Assembly (NCBI RefSeq): GCF_026342405.1
Contig: NZ_JAPEMU010000001.1
Coordinates: 4,960,001 to 5,024,000 of the forward strand
DNA from: Kitasatospora sp. NBC_00240
Lineage (GTDB): Bacteria > Actinomycetota > Actinomycetes > Streptomycetales > Streptomycetaceae
DNA length: 64,000 nucleotides
Direction of reading: 5' to 3'
The stretch's first letter is position 1. Each line of letters starts with the position of its first letter. Positions 8,081 through 15,997 of this stretch are shown in pieces. Under the pieces are notes generated by a model that worked only from the letters and a program-made list of their open reading frames with translations, was not told where the DNA came from and did no database searches. Position numbers and translations under genes: made by a program.

Positions 8081-8872
8081 ATGGACACGGAGAGTGGGGC
8101 TCCCGGCGGCGATGCGGCCGCCGAGAGCGTGGAGGGCCCGGGCGAGGCTCCGGCCGCGGCACGGGCGATCTTCGGGGAGCGGTTCGATTCCGCGGTCCGC
8201 TACACCGAGCTGCTGGCGACGGCCGGCGTCCAGCGCGGCCTGATCGGCCCGCGCGAGGTGCCCAGGCTCTGGGACCGCCATGTACTGAACTGCGCCGTGC
8301 TGGCCGAGCTGCTGCCCGCCGGATCTTCGCTCTGCGACGTCGGCTCCGGCGCCGGACTGCCCGGCATCCCGGTCGCGCTGGCCCGCCCGGACGTCTCGGT
8401 CACCCTGCTGGAACCGCTGCTGCGTCGGACCACCTTCCTGGAGGAGGTGGTCCGCGAGCTGGGGCTGGAGAACGTCACCGTCGTGCGCGGCCGCGCCGAG
8501 GAGATGATCGGCAAGCTCGCGGTCGACGTCGTCACCGCCCGGGCGGTTGCGCCGCTGGACCGACTGGCCGGCTGGGGCATGCCGCTGCTGCGTCCGCACG
8601 GGCAGATGCTCGCGCTCAAGGGTGACACCGCCGAGCAGGAGCTGGCCGAGAACCGGGCCGGGCTGGCCAAGCTCGGGGCGGTGGAGTCCTCGGTGATCTC
8701 GGTGGGCGAAGGCACTCTGGAGACCTCGACCCGGGTGATCCAGGTCAAGGCGGGGGAGAGTCCCGGCGGGGTCAAGGCCGCCACCCGGCGGGCCAGGGCG
8801 GCCCGGGCCGGGCGGGCCGCGACCGGCAAGAGCGCCGAGCGCGGGCGCGGGGCGGGACGCCGGCGGCGCTGA
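8081..8872 (+). CDS. rsmG: 16S rRNA (guanine527-N7)-methyltransferase RsmG
   Basis: Methylates G527 of 16S rRNA with S-adenosylmethionine; loss of this enzyme gives low-level streptomycin resistance in Streptomyces. The core runs from FGERFDSAVRYTELLATAGV to the SAM loop LCDVGSGAGLPGIPVALA and the ARAVAPLDRL motif. I chose ATG 8081 (263 residues) because GGAGAGG sits 5 nt upstream; GTG 8045 or 8063 would add 12 or 6 residues and lack a Shine-Dalgarno. The tail after about residue 230 is Arg/Ala/Gly rich. A parS site is only 45 bp upstream, and parA follows. Confidence 0.93.
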   Translation: MDTESGAPGGDAAAESVEGPGEAPAAARAIFGERFDSAVRYTELLATAGVQRGLIGPREVPRLWDRHVLNCAVLAELLPAGSSLCDVGSGAGLPGIPVALARPDVSVTLLEPLLRRTTFLEEVVRELGLENVTVVRGRAEEMIGKLAVDVVTARAVAPLDRLAGWGMPLLRPHGQMLALKGDTAEQELAENRAGLAKLGAVESSVISVGEGTLETSTRVIQVKAGESPGGVKAATRRARAARAGRAATGKSAERGRGAGRRRR

Positions 8873-8926
8873 TCCGCCGGGCGCCCCGGGTTCGGGTGCG
8901 CGGGAGCCGGTGAGCAGGAATCGCTG

Positions 8927-8960
8927 AACGGGCGGGTGGTCCTCGGACCGCCCGCCCGTT
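8927..8960 (+). terminator. Hairpin downstream of rsmG
   Basis: Sixteen-pair stem with one wobble (8927-8942 with 8945-8960) beginning 55 bp after the rsmG stop, followed by TCCGTT. The tight loop implies that the inner pairs open. Confidence 0.6.
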
Positions 8961-9209
8961 TCCGTTGCCCGGGGCGGCCTGGCGGCCTGGCGGCCTGGCA
9001 GGTCGGTGCGGGCGGCGGGAGCGGCTCGGGGATGGCCACGCCTTCTGTGGTCCTGCGCAGGGGGCCCGGGGAGTCCAGGGGGCGCCGGGATTGTCCTTGC
9101 CGGTGTCGACGCCGATGGCTGGTGGCGGGTGGTCCGGCGGACGGCCAACAGGGTGACGCCGAAGCCACGGAGTGTCGCAGCGTCAGATTTCCGACATAGC
9201 GGGCATGGT

Positions 9210-9223
9210 GTTTCACGTGAAAC
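9210..9223. other. parS site 2
   Basis: Perfect GTTTCACGTGAAAC, 107 bp upstream of the chosen parA ATG. If parA started further upstream this site would be translated. Confidence 0.95.
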
Positions 9224-9306
9224 GTCGCGCTCTGCTCTCCGGAAGTTTCGACCTGCGGCTTCGCCGTGGGCTTGGTCGCACCTGGGCGGCGACTGTTGCC
9301 GCTCCG

Positions 9307-9320
9307 GTTTCACGTGAAAC
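9307..9320. other. parS site 3
   Basis: Perfect GTTTCACGTGAAAC ending 10 bp before the parA ATG at 9331, where a ribosome-binding site would be expected. ParB bound here could block parA expression. Confidence 0.95.
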
Positions 9321-9330
9321 ACTGACCCCT

Positions 9331-10299
9331 ATGCAGGACTCCGAGACCATCGACCAGATCGACGACACGCCCATCGCGCGTGCCGCCCAGGCCGCGGTTC
9401 AGGCCATCGGGCGGGCCGGCGAGGGCCTCCCCCGGCCGGCCGTCACCCGGGTGATCGTGGTGGCCAACCAGAAGGGCGGGGTGGGGAAGACCACCACCAC
9501 CGTCAACCTGGCGGCTTCGCTCGCCATGCACGGACTGCGCGTCCTCGTGGTGGACCTCGACCCGCAGGGCAACGCCTCCACGGCGCTCGGGATCGACCAC
9601 CACGCCGAGGTGCCGTCGATCTACGACGTCCTGGTCGAGGGCAAGCCCCTCGCCGACGTGGTCCAGCCGGTGGTCGACGTGGAGGGGCTGTTCTGCGTCC
9701 CCGCGACCATCGACCTGGCCGGCGCCGAGATCGAGCTGGTCTCCCTGGTGGCCCGCGAAGGCAGGCTCCAGCGCGCCATCGCCGCCTACGAGCAGCCGCT
9801 CGACTACATCCTGATCGACTGCCCGCCCTCGCTCGGCCTGCTCACGGTCAACGCGCTGGTGGCCGGGCAGGAGGTGCTGATCCCGATCCAGTGCGAGTAC
9901 TACGCGCTGGAGGGGCTCGGCCAGCTGCTGCGCAACGTCGAGCTGGTGCGGGCCCACCTCAACCCCGCGCTGCACGTCTCCACCATCCTCCTCACCATGT
10001 ACGACGCCCGGACGAGGCTCGCGGCCCAGGTGGCGGAGGAGGTGCGGACGCACTTCCAGCAGGAGGTGCTGCAGACCGCCATCCCGCGCTCGGTCCGCGT
10101 CTCGGAGGCGCCGAGCTACGGGCAGACGGTGCTCACGTACGATCCGGGTTCCACCGGTGCGTTGTCGTACCTGGAGGCCGCCCGCGAGCTGGCACTCCGC
10201 GGCGCGGCCACCGGAACCGGCATGGTGGGACAGCAGCGTGGCGCGGCCCAGGCCGCCCACCAGATGGTTCAGCACAGCACGACGGAGGACAATCGGTGA
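9331..10299 (+). CDS. parA: Chromosome partitioning ATPase ParA
   Basis: Walker-type ATPase that binds DNA nonspecifically and moves ParB-parS complexes; in Streptomyces it works mainly during sporulation septation of aerial hyphae. The 322-residue core shows the deviant Walker A KGGVGKTTTTVNLAASLA near residue 50, the Walker A' region VLVVDLDPQGNASTALGI, and the Walker B strand YILIDCPPSLG. ATG 9331 is the simplest start but has no Shine-Dalgarno, because a parS site ends 10 bp upstream. An in-frame extension to 9172 is open and would translate both upstream parS sites. The TGA overlaps the parB GTG. Confidence 0.93.
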   Translation: MQDSETIDQIDDTPIARAAQAAVQAIGRAGEGLPRPAVTRVIVVANQKGGVGKTTTTVNLAASLAMHGLRVLVVDLDPQGNASTALGIDHHAEVPSIYDVLVEGKPLADVVQPVVDVEGLFCVPATIDLAGAEIELVSLVAREGRLQRAIAAYEQPLDYILIDCPPSLGLLTVNALVAGQEVLIPIQCEYYALEGLGQLLRNVELVRAHLNPALHVSTILLTMYDARTRLAAQVAEEVRTHFQQEVLQTAIPRSVRVSEAPSYGQTVLTYDPGSTGALSYLEAARELALRGAATGTGMVGQQRGAAQAAHQMVQHSTTEDNR

Positions 10300-11426
10300 G
10301 TGTTCGCAGGGGCTTGGGACGAGGGATCGGGGCACTGATCCCGGCCACGACGCCGGTGGCGGCCGGCGCGGTGGCATCGCCCCGGACGGCGGAGCCCGCG
10401 CCGGGGGAGGCGCTCGTCGAGAGCGCGCCGGCGCGTGGAGCGGCACCGCTGCTGCCCACCGGGCGGGGCACGGTGGCGGCCAAGGCCGCGGCCGAGAGCG
10501 CCCGTGAGTCGCGGTCGGAGGTACCCGAGCAGCCGGTGGCGCCGGCCGCCGATCCTGCCGGGGCCATCCAGCTGGCCCCGGTCGACGGGGCCCGGTTCGC
10601 CGAGCTGCCGCTGGACTCGATCACGCCGAACCCCCGCCAGCCCCGCGAGGTCTTCGACGAGGACAAGCTGGCCGAGCTGGTCGCCTCCATCAAGGAGGTG
10701 GGCCTGCTCCAGCCGGTGGTGGTGCGCCAGGTCGGCGAGGAGCGCTACGAGCTCATCATGGGCGAGCGGCGCTGGCGGGCCTCCCGGGAGGCCGGGCTGG
10801 AGCAGATCCCCGCGATCGTCCGGGCCACCGAGGACGACAAGCTGCTGCTGGAAGGGCTCCTGGAGAACCTGCACCGGGCCGAGCTGAACCCGCTGGAGGA
10901 GGGCGCCGCGTACGACCAGCTGCTGCGCGACTTCTCCTGCACGCACGACGAGCTGGCCGACCGGATCGGCCGCTCGCGCTCGCACGTCTCCAACACCCTG
11001 CGGCTGCTCAACCTCTCCCCCGCCGTGCAGCGCCGGGTCGCCGCCGGTGTGCTGACCGCCGGCCACGCCCGGGCGCTGCTGAGTGTCGGCGACGGCGAGC
11101 AGCAGGACGCGCTGGCGAAGCGGATCGTCGCGGAGGGTCTCTCGGTGCGGACCACCGAGGAGATCGCCAAGCTGATGGCGAGTGAGGACAAGCCGCAGCG
11201 GGCCAACGGCCCGAAGGCGGGCAAGCTGCTCTCGCCGGCCTTCAACGACCTGGCGGGCCGGCTCTCGGACCGCTTCGAGACCCGGGTCAAGGTCGAGGTC
11301 TCGCAGCGCGGCGGCAAGCTCGGCAAGGGCAAGGTCGTTCTGGAGTTCGCGTCGGTGGACGACCTCAACCGCATCCTGGACAGCCTGGCACCCGGGGAGG
11401 ACGGGCTGCGGCTGTCGCAGAGCTGA
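10296..11426 (+). CDS. parB: Chromosome partitioning protein ParB
   Basis: CTP-dependent DNA clamp that loads at parS and spreads, forming the origin-proximal nucleoprotein complex. The 376-residue protein has an Ala/Pro-rich N-terminus containing RRGLGRGIGAL (the ParA-contacting segment in homologues), the CTP-binding ParB/Srx domain with the arginine patch GERRWRASREAGL, an HTH parS-binding domain (DELADRIGRSRSHVSNTLRL), and a C-terminal dimerisation domain with KVEVSQRGGKLGKGKVVLEF. GTG 10296 overlaps the parA stop and follows GGAGG, so the two are translationally coupled. Confidence 0.97.
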   Translation: MSVRRGLGRGIGALIPATTPVAAGAVASPRTAEPAPGEALVESAPARGAAPLLPTGRGTVAAKAAAESARESRSEVPEQPVAPAADPAGAIQLAPVDGARFAELPLDSITPNPRQPREVFDEDKLAELVASIKEVGLLQPVVVRQVGEERYELIMGERRWRASREAGLEQIPAIVRATEDDKLLLEGLLENLHRAELNPLEEGAAYDQLLRDFSCTHDELADRIGRSRSHVSNTLRLLNLSPAVQRRVAAGVLTAGHARALLSVGDGEQQDALAKRIVAEGLSVRTTEEIAKLMASEDKPQRANGPKAGKLLSPAFNDLAGRLSDRFETRVKVEVSQRGGKLGKGKVVLEFASVDDLNRILDSLAPGEDGLRLSQS

Positions 11427-11439
11427 ACGGCGAGCTGGA

Positions 11440-11510
11440 CCGATGGGTGCATGCTTCACAGGGAACCGCGGACACCGAACCGCGTTTCACGTGAAACATG
11501 CACCCATCGG
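11440..11510 (+). repeat. Large fold-back repeat after parB enclosing parS
   Basis: A perfect 14-bp inverted repeat (11440-11453 with 11497-11510) continues inward after one mismatch through 5 more pairs (11455-11459 with 11491-11495). The right arm contains the right half of parS site 4. It starts 14 bp after the parB stop and may act as its terminator. Confidence 0.65.
11484..11497. other. parS site 4
   Basis: Perfect GTTTCACGTGAAAC, 58 bp after parB, inside the fold-back repeat at 11440-11510. Confidence 0.95.
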
Positions 11511-11570
11511 CGTGTGGAGCGCGGGCTCCTAGGGGGGAATGCTCGAAGTGAGGACGAGGAGGTGCGGGGC

Positions 11571-12188
11571 ATGGGACGCAGGATCGCCCCGCTGACGTTG
11601 GACAATCTCGGCGATCTGCCGAACACCTGCCGCTCCTGCGTGTTCTGGGAGCTGGACCCGGTCACCGCCAGGGAGGCGGTGGAGGCCGGGAAGCCCGAGC
11701 TGGAGAAGGAGGGGTGGATCTCCGCCGTTCTGCTGGAATGGGGCTCCTGCGGCCGGATCGTGTACGTGGACGACGACCCGGCCGGCTTCGTGACCTACGC
11801 ACCACCGGCCTACGTGCCGCGTTCGCTGGCCTTCCCGACCAGTCCGGTGTCTCCTGACGCGGTGCTGCTGATGGTCAGCCGGGTGCTGCCCGGCTACCAG
11901 CGGCAGGGGCTGGGTCGGGTGCTGGTCCAGACGGTGGTGAAGGACCTGATGGGGCGCGGGGTCCGGGCGATCGAGGCTTTCGGGGCGGTCGGTCCGGAGC
12001 GTCCGAGCTGTGTCCTGCCGGCGGAGCACCTGCTCGCGGTCGGCTTCAAGACGGTCCGACCGCACCGCCGGTACCCGAGGCTGCGGCTGGAGGCGCGGAC
12101 CGCGCTCTCGTGGAAGGGCGACATGGAGGTGGCCCTGGAACGGCTGCTGGGCGGGGCGCGTAAGGAGCCGGCTCTCCGGCCGTTCTGA
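11571..12188 (+). CDS. GNAT family N-acetyltransferase
   Basis: Predicted cytoplasmic acetyl-CoA-dependent acetyltransferase of unknown substrate. The 205-residue protein starts at ATG 11571 after GAGGAGG. It has an N-terminal pair of cysteines (NTCRSCVFWEL, near residue 18-28) and the acetyl-CoA loop GYQRQGLGRVLVQ around residue 106. Genes of this kind are conserved directly after parB in streptomycetes, which is why I list it with confidence although its target is unknown. The CxxC pair is not part of the usual GNAT fold and could bind metal or be redox-active, fitting the adjacent thioredoxin genes, but this is speculation. Confidence 0.85.
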   Translation: MGRRIAPLTLDNLGDLPNTCRSCVFWELDPVTAREAVEAGKPELEKEGWISAVLLEWGSCGRIVYVDDDPAGFVTYAPPAYVPRSLAFPTSPVSPDAVLLMVSRVLPGYQRQGLGRVLVQTVVKDLMGRGVRAIEAFGAVGPERPSCVLPAEHLLAVGFKTVRPHRRYPRLRLEARTALSWKGDMEVALERLLGGARKEPALRPF

Positions 12189-12272
12189 GTGGACACCCCG
12201 GGTCGGCGGGGCAGGTGCCGACCCGGCCGGCCGGCGCCGCAGGACGAGCGCGGGAACGGCTGAGGGTGGGAA

Positions 12273-12315
12273 CGGCTGAGGCGGGACTCCCCGGTGGGGA
12301 GTCCCGCCTCAGCCG
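12273..12315. terminator. Bidirectional terminator between the GNAT gene and trxA
   Basis: Perfect 20-bp stem (12273-12292 with 12296-12315) with a 3-nt loop, placed between two convergent genes: 85 bp after the GNAT stop and 15 bp after the trxA stop. It serves both strands. Confidence 0.85.
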
Positions 12316-12329
12316 TAGGACCGGGGAGC

Positions 12330-12656
12330 CTAGATGAACTCGGCCAGCTCGCGCAGGAGGGCGGCCTTCGGGCGGGCACCGGTGATGGACTTCACCGGCT
12401 GGCCGTCCTTGTAGACGATCATCGTCGGGATCGAGATGACGTTGTAGGCCGCGGCCGTCTGCTGGTTGGCGTCGACGTCGAGCTTCGCGATGGTCAGCTT
12501 GTCGCCGTGCTCGCCCGCGATCTCTTCGAGAATCGGGGCGATCTGGCGGCACGGGCCGCACCAGGTGGCCCAGAAATCGACCAGGACGGGCTTGTCGCTC
12601 TTGAGGACGTCGGCCTCGAAGGACGCGTCGGTCACGATGTTGGTGGCGCCGGCCAC
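12330..12656 (-). CDS. trxA: Thioredoxin
   Basis: Small dithiol protein that reduces protein disulfides in the cytoplasm. The 108-residue product has the complete fold with the active site WCGPC (Cys33 and Cys36), the cis-proline segment SIPTMIVYKDG, and ends LLRELAEFI. The ATG at 12656 has AGGAGCTACCGTGGCC in front (AGGAG at 12667-12663). trxB lies upstream on the same strand, with parS site 5 in the 206-bp gap, so the two form the thioredoxin system with NADPH as electron source. Confidence 0.96.
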   Translation of the reverse strand: MAGATNIVTDASFEADVLKSDKPVLVDFWATWCGPCRQIAPILEEIAGEHGDKLTIAKLDVDANQQTAAAYNVISIPTMIVYKDGQPVKSITGARPKAALLRELAEFI

Positions 12657-12783
12657 GGTAGCTCCTAAGGGTCACGGACGAGTGTTGCCGCCAGGACAAC
12701 AACGGCGGGGGCCGTTATGTTTCTGTCCCGGCCGAGGGGGGTGGGTGGGGCATGGCCCGTACGCGTCGTACCGCTGCTGCGGT

Positions 12784-12821
12784 CTGCTCCGCGTCGACGT
12801 GTTTCACGTGAAACGGAGCAG
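12784..12821. repeat. Fold-back repeat around parS site 5
   Basis: An 8-bp perfect inverted repeat (12784-12791 with 12814-12821). Its right arm begins at the last base of parS site 5. Confidence 0.5.
12801..12814. other. parS site 5
   Basis: Perfect GTTTCACGTGAAAC in the trxB-trxA intergenic region, 49 bp after the trxB stop. Confidence 0.95.
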
Positions 12822-12862
12822 CGCGTGGGACTGCCCCACCCGGTGGATCAGGTGTGCGGGGG

Positions 12863-13828
12863 TCAGACCGCGACGGTGGCGGCCTGAGCCTCCAGGTCGG
12901 CCAGCGAGGCGAGGTAGCGCTCGGCGTCCAGAGCGGCGGCGCAGCCGGTGCCGGAAGCGGTGATCGCCTGGCGGTAGGTGTGGTCGACCACGTCGCCGGC
13001 ACCGAAGACGCCGGGGATGTTGGTGCGGGTGGACGGGGCCTCGACCTTGAGGTAGCCCTCGGCGTCGAGGTCCAGCTGGCCGGTGAACAGCTCGGTGCGC
13101 GGGTCGTGGCCGATCGCGATGAACAGGCCGGTGACGGCCAGCTCGCGCTGCTCGCCCGTGGTGGTGTCGCGCAGGGTGACGCCGGTCAGCTTCGGGTCGC
13201 CGTGGATCGCCTCGACGGCGCTGTCCCAGGCGAAGCTGATCTTCGGGTCGGCGAAGGCCCGCTCCTGCATCGCCTTGGAGGCGCGCAGGCTGTCGCGGCG
13301 GTGGATCACGGTGACGCTGCGGGCGAAGCGGGAGAGGAAGGTCGCCTCCTCCAGCGCGGTGTCGCCGCCGCCGACCACGGCGATGTCCTGGTCGCGGAAG
13401 AAGAACCCGTCGCAGGTGGCGCACCAGGAGACGCCCCGGCCGGAGAGCGCGTCCTCGCGCGGGAGGCCGAGCTTGCGGTGCTGGGAGCCGGTGGTGACGA
13501 TCACGGCGTGAGCGCGGTGGACGTTGCCCTCGGAGTCGGTGACGGTCTTCACGTCGCCGGTGAGGTCGACCGAGACGATGTCGTCGGGGACGAGCTCGGC
13601 GCCGAAGCGCTCGGCCTGCGCCCGCATGTTGTCCATCAGCTCGGGGCCCATGATGCCGTCCCGGAAACCGGGGAAGTTCTCCACCTCGGTGGTGTTCATC
13701 AGGGCGCCACCGGCGGTGACGGCGCCTTCGAAGACCAGCGGCTTGAGCGAGGCTCGGGCGGTGTACAGCGCGGAGGTGTACCCGGCCGGGCCGGAACCGA
13801 TGATGATCACATTACGGACGTCGCTCAC
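12863..13828 (-). CDS. trxB: Thioredoxin reductase (NADPH)
   Basis: Flavoprotein that passes electrons from NADPH through FAD and a redox disulfide to thioredoxin. The 321-residue protein has the FAD loop GSGPAGYTSALYTARA at 11-26, the active-site CATC at 136-139, the NADPH loop VVGGGDTALEEA, and the C-terminal FAD segment GVFGAGDVVDHTYRQAITA. Start at GTG 13828 follows AGGAGATGCA and gives the family N-terminus SDVRNVIIIG; the longer in-frame extension to 13951 is not homologous. It is the first gene of a trxB-trxA unit downstream of the sigM operon. Confidence 0.96.
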   Translation of the reverse strand: MSDVRNVIIIGSGPAGYTSALYTARASLKPLVFEGAVTAGGALMNTTEVENFPGFRDGIMGPELMDNMRAQAERFGAELVPDDIVSVDLTGDVKTVTDSEGNVHRAHAVIVTTGSQHRKLGLPREDALSGRGVSWCATCDGFFFRDQDIAVVGGGDTALEEATFLSRFARSVTVIHRRDSLRASKAMQERAFADPKISFAWDSAVEAIHGDPKLTGVTLRDTTTGEQRELAVTGLFIAIGHDPRTELFTGQLDLDAEGYLKVEAPSTRTNIPGVFGAGDVVDHTYRQAITASGTGCAAALDAERYLASLADLEAQAATVAV

Positions 13829-14060
13829 TGCATCTCCTGGTTCGCATCGCGACCCGCGCTTGTGCGGGGAGGGCGGTCCTGCTCCGCCGCCCGGGACAAC
13901 GATTGACCAGTCTCCCGCATTCCCGGCGCAATGCGTACCAGGTGCCCGCACTGTGGGCCCCGTGGGGGGCGCCAGGGGCTCGTGCGGGGGGCGCGGGTGT
14001 CGGGGACCGGCGGCAGGTCCCGCGGCCCGAGCGGCGGCACGTACGGCCGCCGGGTTCGGG

Positions 14061-14084
14061 ACGCCGGCCGGGACCGGCCGGCGT
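14061..14084 (-). terminator. Hairpin downstream of the anti-sigma gene
   Basis: Perfect 11-bp inverted repeat (14061-14071 with 14074-14084) 17 bp after the anti-sigma stop. It probably ends the sigma/anti-sigma transcript before trxB. Confidence 0.55.
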
Positions 14085-14101
14085 GCCGGTCGGTGGGCCG
14101 C

Positions 14102-15049
14102 TCAGTGGGCCGGGACGGTCCGGTGCAGCAGGACCGTCGCGGGCGCGGTGCCGCAGTCGCTCGCTACCAGGTAGACATCGAGCTGGTCGGGGTTGCCGGG
14201 GTCCGCGTACACCAGGACCTCCACGGGGACGCCCTCGAAGGTGCCGTGGTCGGTGGCGAGCAGCGAGCCGGTGCCGGAGGGTGCGCAGGGGGGCGCGGTG
14301 TGCGTGCTGAGGTCCGTGCCGTCGGCGGGCCGGGCCGCCGGACGGGCCGCGCGGACGAGTTGCCGGGCCTGTGCGGCCAGGGTCTCCTCGCGGTACACGG
14401 ACGCCCCGCCCTTGATCGCGGGCTGCTCCTGCGGGGCCTCGCTGCCGGGGCGCTGCCCACCGCCGAAGGAGGGGGAGCCCGGGGAGGGCACGTCGAAGGA
14501 GGGGGCGGCGGTGGAGGCGGCGGCCGCCCCGGCCGCCGTGTCGGCCGCCTGGTCGGGGGCCGGCGTCCGCAGCAGGAGTGCGCCGAGGGTCACGGCCGCC
14601 AGGGCGAAGGCGGTGCCCAGCAGGACCCGGCGCCTGGCCCGCCGCCGGTTCCGTCCGGGACCGGCCGGGGGGGCGGTGGGAAGGGGGCGGGGCTCCTGCC
14701 GCGGGTGGGCCGGCGTCTGGTGGGCGGGCGCGGAGGCGGAGGGCGCGGAGTGGCCGGGCGGGCGGGTGGCCCCGGCGTCCACGCCCTTTCCTGCGGCCTC
14801 GGCGGCCAGTGCCGCGTCGAGCCGGCGGGCGACGTCGTCCGGCATCGGCGGGGTTTCCACAGCGCCCAGGAGGTCGCTCACCTCGGCCAGCGCGGCCAGG
14901 GTCTCGCGGCACTCCGGGCAGCCGGTGAGGTGCTCACGCAGCGAGTCGGCGGTGCCCGGGTCCTCGATCAGCTCCTCGGCGAGGTCGGCGAGCTCGTCGA
15001 TCGAGGGGTGCGGTCCGGCCGGATGCGGGGAAGAAGTGGGGGGCGTCAT
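14102..15049 (-). CDS. Membrane anti-sigma factor with zinc-finger domain
   Basis: Probable partner that holds the ECF sigma factor encoded just upstream. The 315-residue protein has a cytoplasmic N-terminal zinc-binding anti-sigma domain with HLTGCPECRE (HxxxCxxC, about residues 40-49), a Pro/Ala-rich linker, one membrane segment (RRVLLGTAFALAAVTLGALL, about 138-157) and an extracytoplasmic Ala/Pro-rich tail with a structured C-terminus. The ATG (15049) overlaps the sigma-factor stop by four bases, so the pair is coupled. The position matches the gene after sigM in mycobacteria. The signal that releases the sigma factor is not evident; the extracytoplasmic part would be the sensor. Confidence 0.85.
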   Translation of the reverse strand: MTPPTSSPHPAGPHPSIDELADLAEELIEDPGTADSLREHLTGCPECRETLAALAEVSDLLGAVETPPMPDDVARRLDAALAAEAAGKGVDAGATRPPGHSAPSASAPAHQTPAHPRQEPRPLPTAPPAGPGRNRRRARRRVLLGTAFALAAVTLGALLLRTPAPDQAADTAAGAAAASTAAPSFDVPSPGSPSFGGGQRPGSEAPQEQPAIKGGASVYREETLAAQARQLVRAARPAARPADGTDLSTHTAPPCAPSGTGSLLATDHGTFEGVPVEVLVYADPGNPDQLDVYLVASDCGTAPATVLLHRTVPAH

Positions 15050-15825
15050 CGCGCGGTCGCATCTCCTTCCAGGATCGGATCGCTGCCGGTGCTCGTCCCT
15101 GTGACGGTCCGGGGGCCGGACGGGTTCCCGTCGGGGGCCGATCGGTGCGGTGTTTCACGTGAAACAGCGCCGTGGATCGTCGGGCCCGGTGCGCCGGAGC
15201 CGGGCGTGCCGCCGCTCCCGGTGCCGTCGGGGCCGCCGCTCCCCGGGCCGCCGGGGCCGCTCTCCCGCAGATGGCGGACCAGCGGGAGCAGCCGGGCGCG
15301 GCCGCGGGCGCAGCGGCTCTTGACGGTGCCCACCGGGACCCCGAGCACCTCGGCGGCCTCGGCGACCGGGTAGCCCTGCATGTCGACCAGGACGAGGGCG
15401 GCCCGCTGTTCGGCGGGCAGTGCGTCGAGCGCGGCCGTCACCTCGCGGCGGACCTCGGCCCGGACGACCGGGTGGTCGGCGGCCTCGGAGCTGCCGACCA
15501 GGGTGTCCAGGCGCTGCGGGTCGTCGTCCAGCGGGCCGGTGCGCCGGGTGGCGGTGCGCCGGGCCCGGTCGAGGCAGGCGTTGACCACGATCCGGTGCAG
15601 CCAGGTGGTGACGGCGGAGCGCCCCTGGAAGGTGTGGGCGGAGCGGAAGGCCGACACCAGGGCGTCCTGGACGGCGTCGGCGGCCTCCTCGCGGTCGCCG
15701 AGGGTGCGCAGCGCGACGGCCCAGAGCCGGTCGCGGTGGCGCCGCACCAGCACGCCGAAGGCGTCCGGGTCGCCGGCGACGTGCCGGCTCAGCAGCTCGG
15801 CGTCACTGTCCTCGGCGTCCGCCAT
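15046..15825 (-). CDS. sigM: ECF-family RNA polymerase sigma factor (SigM type)
   Basis: Group 4 sigma factor that would redirect RNA polymerase to envelope or redox stress genes. Of 259 residues, region 2 lies at about 20-85 (FQGRSAVTTWLHRIVVNACL at its end) and region 4 at about 120-180 with the HTH AAEVLGVPVGTVKSRCARGR. The symbol rests on position: trx genes, anti-sigma, sigma, MurJ is the mycobacterial sigM order. ATG 15825 follows GGGAGGGG; GTG 15831 is an alternative. After region 4 there is a ~75-residue Gly/Ser/Pro-rich tail unusual for ECF factors, and parS site 6 is translated within it as VSRET. Confidence 0.88.
   Translation of the reverse strand: MADAEDSDAELLSRHVAGDPDAFGVLVRRHRDRLWAVALRTLGDREEAADAVQDALVSAFRSAHTFQGRSAVTTWLHRIVVNACLDRARRTATRRTGPLDDDPQRLDTLVGSSEAADHPVVRAEVRREVTAALDALPAEQRAALVLVDMQGYPVAEAAEVLGVPVGTVKSRCARGRARLLPLVRHLRESGPGGPGSGGPDGTGSGGTPGSGAPGPTIHGAVSRETPHRSAPDGNPSGPRTVTGTSTGSDPILEGDATAR
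15152..15165. other. parS site 6, inside the sigM coding region
   Basis: Perfect GTTTCACGTGAAAC read in the sigM frame as Val-Ser-Arg-Glu-Thr, in the low-complexity C-terminal tail after region 4. The 16-bp flank is also palindromic (T and A outside). Confidence 0.95.
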
Positions 15826-15997
15826 CCGCACCCCTCCCACCCCTCGTCGTCGTTCTGTCGCGCCCGTCGGCGCGGGCCCGCCGGTCCACGTCCGGGCCGG
15901 CGTGCGGCCCGCGGGTACGGCCCGGCGGGCACCGGCCCGCGCGTACGGGCCGGGCTGTTCGCGCGGGGGCGCGAGCGGTGCCCGGCGGTGCCCGTCG

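Larger units (their letters stand above)
8873..9330. other. rsmG-parA intergenic region
   Basis: A 458-bp stretch without a supportable gene, apart from a possible N-terminal extension of parA. It holds a terminator hairpin (8927-8960), three tandem copies of an 8-bp unit GGCGGCCT (8973-8996), and two parS sites (9210-9223 and 9307-9320). The parA promoter should lie here, but I see no convincing -35/-10 pair. Confidence 0.6.

Noticed and set aside
7202..9322. A 706-codon minus-strand frame covering jag, rsmG and parA
   Set aside because: Shadow of three confident genes; contains parS only as a by-product of the palindrome.
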